Below, piece by piece: positions 13,846 to 19,322 of a stretch of 19,322 nucleotides of DNA (position 1 is its first letter; the number at the start of each line of letters is the position of its first letter). The position numbers were made by a program, and so were the translations under genes. The DNA is from an uncultured Cytophagaceae bacterium. Lineage in GTDB: Bacteria > Bacteroidota > Bacteroidia > Cytophagales > Spirosomataceae. Location: the NCBI GenBank assembly GCA_903837305.1, contig CAILUB010000040.1:1-19322 (forward strand). Reading direction: 5' to 3'. The notes beneath the pieces were generated by a model, which did not search any database, was not told where the DNA came from, and saw nothing but the letters and a program-made list of their open reading frames with translations.

Positions 13846-15327
13846 TTAACTTAAAAGTTTTTCAAAAATACGCTCCATCGATACAGCATAACCAATTTTC
13901 TCTTTTAGGTCTGCTATAGAAATGCGCTCTTGGGTCATCGTGTTGCGATCGCGAACGGTCACGGTGTTGTCTTCCATGGTTTGGTAATCAACCACCACAC
14001 AATACGGTGTTCCAATTAAATCTTGACGGGTATAACGCTTGCCTATGGCGCCACCATCGTCGTATGTTGTATTGAAGGCAAATTTAATGCTGTTTGTAAT
14101 TTCTTGTGCTTTCTCTGCTAAACCATCCTTCTTTACTAAAGGAAGAACGGCCACTTTCACAGGAGCTAAAGCAGGATGGAAATTTAAGAAAACACGTTGT
14201 TTTTCTTGGTCTCCTTCGCCCACCGTCTCTTCTGTATAGGCATTGCAAAGAATCGCTAAGAATAAACGATCAGCCCCTACGGACGTTTCAACCACATAAG
14301 GTATGTAATTTTCGTTTATTTCTGGGTCAAAATATTGTTGTTTTTTTCTCGATAAATCTTGGTGTGCTTTCAAGTCGAAATCCGTTCTCGAGTGGATTCC
14401 TTCCATTTCTTTAAAGCCAAACGGGAATTTGTACTCAATATCCACCGCCGCATTCGCGTAGTGGGCTAATTTATCGTGATCATGGAATTTCAAGGAAGTA
14501 GCTGGTAAACCTAAGGCTAAGTGGAACTTCATACGGGTTTCTTTCCACTTTGCATACCATTCCATTTCTGTGCCAGGGCGAACGAAGAATTGCATCTCCA
14601 TTTGTTCGAATTCCCGCATACGGAAAATGAAATTACGTGCAACGATCTCGTTACGGAAGGCTTTTCCGATTTGGGCAATGCCAAAAGGTACCTTCATGCG
14701 GCCTGTCTTCTGTACGTTCAAGAAGTTCACAAAGATTCCTTGAGCCGTCTCTGGACGTAAATAAATTAAACTCGCATCCTCTGAAACCGCGCCTACTTGT
14801 GTAGAGAACATCAAATTAAATTGACGCACCTCAGTCCAATTAGCCGTGTTCGAAACTGGACACTTGATATTTTCATCGATAATGATTTGGCGAACTCCCT
14901 CTAAATCCCCTGCATCTAAGCATTTCGCCATCTTTTGTAATAAAGCTTTCGCTTCTGCCTCTTTTCCTTCGTCCTCTAATTGCGCCGCTCTTTCTTCTAA
15001 TAAGGTATCTGCGCGGTAACGTTTTTTGGAATCCTTGTTATCAATCATCGGATCGTTAAACGAATCCACGTGACCAGAGGCCTTCCAAGTCAATGGATGC
15101 ATAAAAATAGCCGCATCAAGACCTACCACGTTGTCATTTAACATCGTCATCGCCTTGTACCAAACTGTTTTTAAATTATTCTTTAACTCGACACCGTTTT
15201 GACCGTAATCATATACCGCTTGCAAACCATCATATATCTCTGAAGAAGGAAATACGAATCCATATTCTTTCGCGTGTGAAATTATATCCTTCAATGCCGA
15301 GGCGGTATCCTGTTTTTTATTTTCCAT
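13846..15327 (-). CDS. glyS: Glycyl-tRNA synthetase, alpha2 dimeric type
   Basis: A 493-residue class II aminoacyl-tRNA synthetase that charges tRNA-Gly with glycine. The N-terminal opening (ALKDIISHAKEYGFVFPSSE, then IYDGLQAVYDYG) is typical of the single-chain, eukaryote/archaea-like GlyRS also used by Bacteroidota. RPETAQGIFVNF (191-202) and motif 2 (FRNEIVARNFIFRMREFEQ, about 224-242) bind ATP and glycine. Motif 3 is VETSVGADRLFLAIL (346-360). The C-terminal anticodon-binding domain covers about 385-490. I chose the ATG at 15325-15327, since extension to a TTG 36 bp upstream adds an unconserved leader. It is followed after 19 bp by the DUF349 gene and divergent from the amidase gene. It is full length with intact motifs. 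Confidence 0.95.
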   Translation of the reverse strand: MENKKQDTASALKDIISHAKEYGFVFPSSEIYDGLQAVYDYGQNGVELKNNLKTVWYKAMTMLNDNVVGLDAAIFMHPLTWKASGHVDSFNDPMIDNKDSKKRYRADTLLEERAAQLEDEGKEAEAKALLQKMAKCLDAGDLEGVRQIIIDENIKCPVSNTANWTEVRQFNLMFSTQVGAVSEDASLIYLRPETAQGIFVNFLNVQKTGRMKVPFGIAQIGKAFRNEIVARNFIFRMREFEQMEMQFFVRPGTEMEWYAKWKETRMKFHLALGLPATSLKFHDHDKLAHYANAAVDIEYKFPFGFKEMEGIHSRTDFDLKAHQDLSRKKQQYFDPEINENYIPYVVETSVGADRLFLAILCNAYTEETVGEGDQEKQRVFLNFHPALAPVKVAVLPLVKKDGLAEKAQEITNSIKFAFNTTYDDGGAIGKRYTRQDLIGTPYCVVVDYQTMEDNTVTVRDRNTMTQERISIADLKEKIGYAVSMERIFEKLLS

Positions 15328-15409
15328 TAAATCAATCTTAAATTCAATCGTATTAATTTGCAATTTACCGAAAAGAATGAAAGAATGAGGCTCGCAATGT
15401 GTTTTTTCT

Positions 15410-15417
15410 TAATTTTG
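15410..15417 (+). promoter_or_regulatory. Candidate -7 element for the amidase gene
   Basis: TAATTTTG matches the Bacteroidota -7 consensus TAnnTTTG exactly and lies 33 bp before the chosen ATG at 15450. I see no TTTG about 19 bases upstream, so the -33 part is weak. If correct, transcription starts near 15423, which favours the ATG at 15450 over the GTG at 15399 for the amidase start. Confidence 0.35.
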
Positions 15418-15449
15418 GGCTGATTTACATGGTAAAAACCAAGATATTG

Positions 15450-16316
15450 ATGAAAAACGTTTCCTTCGCCTTAATTCAGCTATCCTGCAGCTCAACTGTT
15501 TCAGAAAACTGGCAAAAAACGATTAGCTCAATTCGCGACGCAGCCTCTAAGGGTGCGCAAGTGATTTGCTTGCAGGAATTGTTCAAATCGGTCTATTTCT
15601 GTTACGAAGAAAAGCAGGATTTCTTTGCTTTGGCTGAGGCGATTCCTGGGCCTTCGACAGATGAATTAGGTGCTTTGGCAGCCGAATTAAACGTTGTAAT
15701 CGTCGCATCTCTTTTCGAAAAGCGGGCGGCAGGACTTTACCATAATACCACTGCGGTTATTGATGCAGACGGAAAATACCTGGGCAAGTACCGTAAAATG
15801 CACATTCCAGACGATCCAGGCTATTACGAAAAGTATTACTTCACGCCAGGCGATCTAGGATATCAGGTTTTTGATACGAAGTTTGCCAAAATAGGGGTGC
15901 TCATCTGTTGGGATCAATGGTATCCCGAGGCTGCTCGCTTAACGGCTTTGCAAGGAGCAGAAGTGTTAGTCTATCCAACGGCTATTGGCTGGGATTTAGA
16001 AGAAAAAGACAGCGAGATTAACCGCGAACAATACCAAGCCTGGCAGACGATCCAACGTTCTCATTCGGTTGCAAATGGCGTTCCAGTCATTTCTGTGAAC
16101 CGCGTTGGAACAGAAAATGGCCAACAGTTTTGGGGAGGAAGCTTTGTTTCTAATGCCTTCGGTCGCGTGATCTTCCAAGCCTCTCACGATCAAGAAGAAA
16201 TTGCTTTAGTGGATGTGAACGTCGACTCGAGTGAATACTACCGTAGAACTTGGCCTTTCTTTAGAGATCGCAGGATTGATTCGTATGGCGGGATTACGGA
16301 GCGGTTTATTGATTAA
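15450..16316 (+). CDS. aguB: N-carbamoylputrescine amidase-like nitrilase-superfamily hydrolase
   Basis: A 288-residue cytoplasmic carbon-nitrogen hydrolase. The nitrilase triad is complete: E43 in CLQELFKS, K116 in KYRKMHIP and C153 in VLICWDQWYPEAAR. The DDPGYYEKYYFTPGD segment (121-135) and the PTAIGWD stretch (176-182) are characteristic of AguB. This enzyme converts N-carbamoylputrescine to putrescine, CO2 and ammonia in the agmatine route to polyamines. The usual partner, agmatine deiminase (AguA), is not in the window, so the pathway cannot be confirmed locally. In-frame starts at 15399 (GTG) and 15429 (ATG) exist. I prefer 15450 because MKNVSFALIQLSCS matches the family's first strand and a candidate -7 element lies just upstream. 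The gene ends in front of a repeat region, facing polA. Confidence 0.88.
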   Translation: MKNVSFALIQLSCSSTVSENWQKTISSIRDAASKGAQVICLQELFKSVYFCYEEKQDFFALAEAIPGPSTDELGALAAELNVVIVASLFEKRAAGLYHNTTAVIDADGKYLGKYRKMHIPDDPGYYEKYYFTPGDLGYQVFDTKFAKIGVLICWDQWYPEAARLTALQGAEVLVYPTAIGWDLEEKDSEINREQYQAWQTIQRSHSVANGVPVISVNRVGTENGQQFWGGSFVSNAFGRVIFQASHDQEEIALVDVNVDSSEYYRRTWPFFRDRRIDSYGGITERFID

Positions 16317-16326
16317 ATTAGATAAT

Positions 16327-16479
16327 AGATTATAGAGTATAGATTATAGAGTAGAGAGTATAGAGCAGAGATTAGGACTTGTGTAGAAAATATCTTCACT
16401 TTATTATATCCTCTCTTTAATCTATCATCTCCACTCTTTAATCTATTATCTCTACTCTATAATCTATACTCTCTAATCT
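16327..16479. repeat. Long imperfect inverted repeat between convergent genes
   Basis: A 31-nt arm at 16327-16357 is complementary to 16449-16479 with a single mismatch (T16333/C16473), including a perfect 23-bp core (GAGTATAGATTATAGAGTAG plus AGA). The 91-nt loop carries further copies of the same units. The sequence is purine-rich on the left (TAGA/GAG) and pyrimidine-rich on the right (CTCT/ATCTA). It fills most of the 185 bp between the amidase and polA stops and has no coding capacity. It resembles a dispersed intergenic repeat element, though I cannot test for copies elsewhere. Confidence 0.85.
16413..16475. repeat. Three tandem 21-nt units
   Basis: The units occupy 16413-16433, 16434-16454 and 16455-16475 with no spacer. 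The first two share CTCTTTAATCTAT, then CATCTCCA versus TATCTCTA, differing at 2 of 21 positions. The third begins CTCTATAATCTAT and ends ACTCTCTA. The left arm of the surrounding inverted repeat contains a near-copy of the third unit in opposite orientation (about 16333-16353). Confidence 0.8.
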
Positions 16480-16480
16480 T

Positions 16481-16503
16481 AAAAATCAGCTCCGCTGATT
16501 TTT
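16481..16503. terminator. Bidirectional hairpin terminator at the polA stop
   Basis: AAAAATCAGC (16481-16490) and GCTGATTTTT (16494-16503) form a perfect ten-base stem around the loop TCC. The A/T runs suit both strands. It overlaps the polA stop codon (16502-16504), so polA mRNA ends immediately after translation ends. It would also stop transcripts arriving from the amidase side. Confidence 0.85.
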
Positions 16504-19318
16504 AATGCGCTTCCAGCCAATTCTCTCCCACGCCAATTCCCGTTTCCATCGCGACACCTAAATCCATCGCTTCGCACATGATCTTATTGATTTGGGTTTT
16601 AAGGTAGTCGACTTCGTCTTTGTGTGCGTCGAACACAAGTTCGTCATGCACGGTTAAGATCATTTTCGATTTCAAGTTTTCTCTTTCTAGGAAATCCTGG
16701 ATTTGAATCATCGCCACTTTAATCATATCGGCTGCTGAACCCTGGATCGGGGCGTTGATGGCATTGCGTTCTGCAAAACCACGCTCGTTCATATTAGCAG
16801 ATAAAATATCGCGTAGGTAGCGACGGCGACCCAAAACAGTTTCGACGTAGCCGTTTTCGCGAGCGTCGGTGATGCTTTGGTCCATAAAGGTCTTCACCTT
16901 AGGGAATTCAACGAAATATTGATCGATGATTTCCTTTGCTTCTGTGCGGGAAATGGCTAATTGAGCAGCTAGGCCAAAGGCCGAAACACCGTAAATAATC
17001 CCAAAGTTCACCGTTTTCGCCTTGCGACGCATGTCCGAAGTAACTTCTTCCAATGGGACGTGGAATACTTTCGCGGCAGTTGCTTTGTGTACATCTAATC
17101 CGTTATTGAACGCATCGAGCATCGATTCGTCTTTCGAGAAGGCTGCCATGATGCGCAATTCGATTTGGGAATAATCGGCAGATAAAATCAAGTGGTTTTC
17201 ATCGCGTGGAATAAAGGCCTTGCGAATCTCACGACCACGTACGGTACGGATCGGGATGTTTTGTAAGTTTGGATCCTTCGAAGACAGTCGACCTGTGGCA
17301 GTAACTGCTTGCATGAAGGAGGTGTGTATGCGGCCTGTTTTGGGCGAAATAAGGGCCGGTAGGGCATCCACGTAGGTTGATTTCAATTTCTGTAATTCGC
17401 GGAAGTCGAGAATTAAAGAGGCGATTTCGTGTTCTGCTTCTAGTTTAGATAAGACCTCTTCGCCCGTCATGTATTGACCAGTTTTAGTCTTTTTCGCTTT
17501 CGGATCTAGCTTCAGCTTCTCAAACAAAATTTCGCCTAATTGCTTAGGGGAGGCGATGTTGAATTCTTGGCCAGCCGTGGCGAATATTTTTTCTTGAACG
17601 GCTTTGGAATCTGCTTCCAACGTCTTCGACATCTCTTGTAAGAAAGGCACGTCAAGGTTCACGCCTTCGCATTCGATAGTGGACAAAACGCGCGCTAACG
17701 GCATTTCTACCTCGTGAAGTAACTGAACAGCTTTCGGATTCGTCGTTAATTGTTTGTCCAGGAATGGCTTTAATTGCAAGGTTATGTCTGCGTCTTCTGC
17801 CGCATATTCTTTGATCAAGTTTAGCTCCACCTCGCGCATATTACCTTGCTTGGCACCTTTTTTGCCAATCAAGTTTTCGATGGACATCGGTTCGTAGCTT
17901 AAATAGGCGAGGGCCAAAGCGTCCATCCCGTGGCGTTTTTCCGGTTCAATCAAATAATGCGCGAGCATCGTGTCGTAAGTCGCACCCTTGATTTCGATGC
18001 CATAATTACGCAAGACGCTCATATCGTACTTGATATTTTGGGCGATTTTGATGGTTGATTCTTTGGCAAAAATAGCCTTGAATAAATCTGCCTGTGCCTG
18101 GCATGCCGCTGGATCTTCTGGGAACGGCACATAAAAGGCCTCGCCCTTGCGGTAGGAGAAGGACATGCCCACTAAGGCCGCTTCGATCGCCACCAAACTC
18201 GTCGTCTCCGTATCAAAACAGAAGGAATCCTGGCGATCCAAGAAGCTAATCAATGACTTAATGGCATTCTCGCCTTGCACTAGATGGTACTGGTGAGCGG
18301 TATTACTGAGATTGGAATAGCTGGTGGTAATGACTTCCTCTTCCTCCGTGACCGAAGTTGTGGCCGGAGTCGGTGATCCAAACATATCCATCTGGTTCGC
18401 ATCCACCTTAGGAGATGCTTTCACCTTTGCCACGACAGGTTCGTCTTCGCCCAAAATACGTTTGCGTAGCGTTCTGAATTCTAATTCTTCTAACAAGGGT
18501 TCTAAAAGCGCGCGGTTTGGCGGCGTTGCTTTTAATTTTTCCTCTTCGTATTCGACAGGCACTTCGAGCATAATGCGGGCCAAATGCTTCGATAAAATCC
18601 CTTGTTCGCGGAAATTGATCAAGTTTTCTTGCAATTTGCCTTTCAGTTGATCGGTGTTGTCTAGTAAGTTTTCCAAAGAGCCAAATTGCTCGATGAGCTT
18701 TTGGGCTGTCTTTTCACCCACACCCGGTATACCCGGAATGTTATCCACCGCATCGCCCATCAAACCAAGCATATCGATCACTTGATCTACATTAGCGATG
18801 TTCCAACGTTGGCAAACCTCCTTTGGCCCTAAAACCTCTACACCCTTGCCCATAAAGGCCGGCTTATACATCTTAATGCGCTCCTCCACTAATTGCCCAT
18901 AATCCTTATCTGGAGTCATCATAAACACTTCGATGTCTGGATTCGCCCGCACCGCTTTCTTCGCAATCGTCCCGATCACGTCATCCGCCTCGTAGCCATC
19001 TAAAATAAGCAACGGAATATCCATCGCCTCGACTAAACGCTTGACATAAGGAATCGCAATCGTAATATCCTCCGGCTGTTCTTGGCGCTGCGCCTTGTAG
19101 GGAGTGTATTCTACGTGACGAAAGGTAGGTTTAGGTGTGTCAAAAGCAACCCCTAAATAGTCTGGTTTTTCCTTGTTAATAACCTCTAGGATCGTATTTG
19201 CAAAGCCAAAAACGGCGGAAGTATTAATTCCCTTCGAAGAGATTCGAGGTGTTTTAGCAAAAGCAAAATGCGCGCGATAAATCAAAGCCATCGCGTCAAA
19301 AAGGAATAATTTTTTCAT
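16502..19318 (-). CDS. polA: DNA polymerase I with 5' nuclease and proofreading domains
   Basis: A 938-residue family A polymerase that removes RNA primers and fills gaps in replication and repair. The 5'-3' nuclease domain (about 1-290) carries DGYEADDVIG (107-116), TPDKDYGQL and the H3TH-like GIPGVGEKTAQKLI. A Pro/Thr/Glu-rich linker (about 295-335) leads to the 3'-5' exonuclease. Its metal ligands are intact: D369 and E371 in CFDTETTSL, NIKYD (428-432) and YAAEDAD (505-511), so proofreading should work, unlike in Taq Pol I. The polymerase domain has motif A DYSQIELRI (715-723), motif B RRKAKTVNFGIIYG (764-777, with F772) and motif C VHDE (890-893). It starts at the ATG at 19316-19318, four bases from the window edge, so its promoter lies outside. 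It is full length with no lesion. Confidence 0.97.
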   Translation of the reverse strand: MKKLFLFDAMALIYRAHFAFAKTPRISSKGINTSAVFGFANTILEVINKEKPDYLGVAFDTPKPTFRHVEYTPYKAQRQEQPEDITIAIPYVKRLVEAMDIPLLILDGYEADDVIGTIAKKAVRANPDIEVFMMTPDKDYGQLVEERIKMYKPAFMGKGVEVLGPKEVCQRWNIANVDQVIDMLGLMGDAVDNIPGIPGVGEKTAQKLIEQFGSLENLLDNTDQLKGKLQENLINFREQGILSKHLARIMLEVPVEYEEEKLKATPPNRALLEPLLEELEFRTLRKRILGEDEPVVAKVKASPKVDANQMDMFGSPTPATTSVTEEEEVITTSYSNLSNTAHQYHLVQGENAIKSLISFLDRQDSFCFDTETTSLVAIEAALVGMSFSYRKGEAFYVPFPEDPAACQAQADLFKAIFAKESTIKIAQNIKYDMSVLRNYGIEIKGATYDTMLAHYLIEPEKRHGMDALALAYLSYEPMSIENLIGKKGAKQGNMREVELNLIKEYAAEDADITLQLKPFLDKQLTTNPKAVQLLHEVEMPLARVLSTIECEGVNLDVPFLQEMSKTLEADSKAVQEKIFATAGQEFNIASPKQLGEILFEKLKLDPKAKKTKTGQYMTGEEVLSKLEAEHEIASLILDFRELQKLKSTYVDALPALISPKTGRIHTSFMQAVTATGRLSSKDPNLQNIPIRTVRGREIRKAFIPRDENHLILSADYSQIELRIMAAFSKDESMLDAFNNGLDVHKATAAKVFHVPLEEVTSDMRRKAKTVNFGIIYGVSAFGLAAQLAISRTEAKEIIDQYFVEFPKVKTFMDQSITDARENGYVETVLGRRRYLRDILSANMNERGFAERNAINAPIQGSAADMIKVAMIQIQDFLERENLKSKMILTVHDELVFDAHKDEVDYLKTQINKIMCEAMDLGVAMETGIGVGENWLEAH

Positions 19319-19322
19319 GTAA

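Noticed and set aside
13492..13854. Plus-strand open frame of Ser/Val/Thr-rich sequence opposite the DUF349 tail
   Set aside because: It is the antisense image of the E/T/V/A repeat; composition alone keeps it open and it resembles no protein.
13846..15327. Glycyl-tRNA synthetase as target of the nearby Hip kinase
   Set aside because: Known HipA and HipT targets (GltX, TrpS) are class I enzymes; GlyRS is class II and lacks the KMSKS loop. Proximity alone is not evidence.
16413..16475. Tandem 21-nt repeats as a CRISPR array
   Set aside because: The units abut with no spacers, are degenerate and low-complexity, and no cas gene is present.

Overview
The window looks like chromosomal DNA from a member of the Bacteroidota, most likely Cytophagales. 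The support is the set of protein families: tandem DUF349 protein, alpha2-type glycyl-tRNA synthetase, Tat-exported sugar isomerase and M24 peptidase, GH43 enzyme, Crp/Fnr regulator. A tRNA promoter fits the Bacteroidota sigma consensus (TTTG-N19-TAnnTTTG), the tRNA has no encoded CCA, and clear Shine-Dalgarno sites are mostly absent. The genus cannot be fixed from sequence reading alone.

Layout. 1-2602 (minus): a likely three-gene transcript in the order Gfo/Idh/MocA oxidoreductase, Crp/Fnr regulator, truncated OprD-like outer membrane porin. A CRP/FNR-type palindrome overlaps the regulator's stop codon, just upstream of the porin. 2650-6306: carbohydrate and envelope genes, with a secreted GH43 glycosidase (plus) facing a Tat-exported sugar isomerase/epimerase (minus) across a strong shared terminator, then an exported serine hydrolase (minus). 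6344-9947: a ModF-like double ABC ATPase (plus), a Tat-exported M24 aminopeptidase (minus, convergent overlap) and a GT9 heptosyltransferase-like enzyme (plus).

9944-11719: the most interesting part. Three overlapping or abutting minus-strand genes encode a HipB-like repressor, a free HipA N-terminal subdomain (HipS-like) and a HipA-like Ser/Thr kinase (HipT-like). This is the tripartite HipBST toxin-antitoxin arrangement. The hipS- and hipT-like genes lie in the same reading frame, separated by one TAA. The module lies directly downstream of a tRNA-Thr(UGU) gene that has its own promoter and terminator, so it may occupy a tRNA-associated insertion site.

11781-19318: housekeeping DNA. A DUF349 protein and glycyl-tRNA synthetase form a probable operon (minus). 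They are followed by an N-carbamoylputrescine amidase-like gene (plus) and complete DNA polymerase I (minus). Between the last two is a 150-bp inverted/tandem repeat of 21-nt units, next to a perfect hairpin terminator that runs into the polA stop codon.

No stretch of more than 300 bp lacks a gene. The best candidate for a noteworthy system is the HipBST-like module, whose kinase has an SVP rather than SIS Gly-rich loop.
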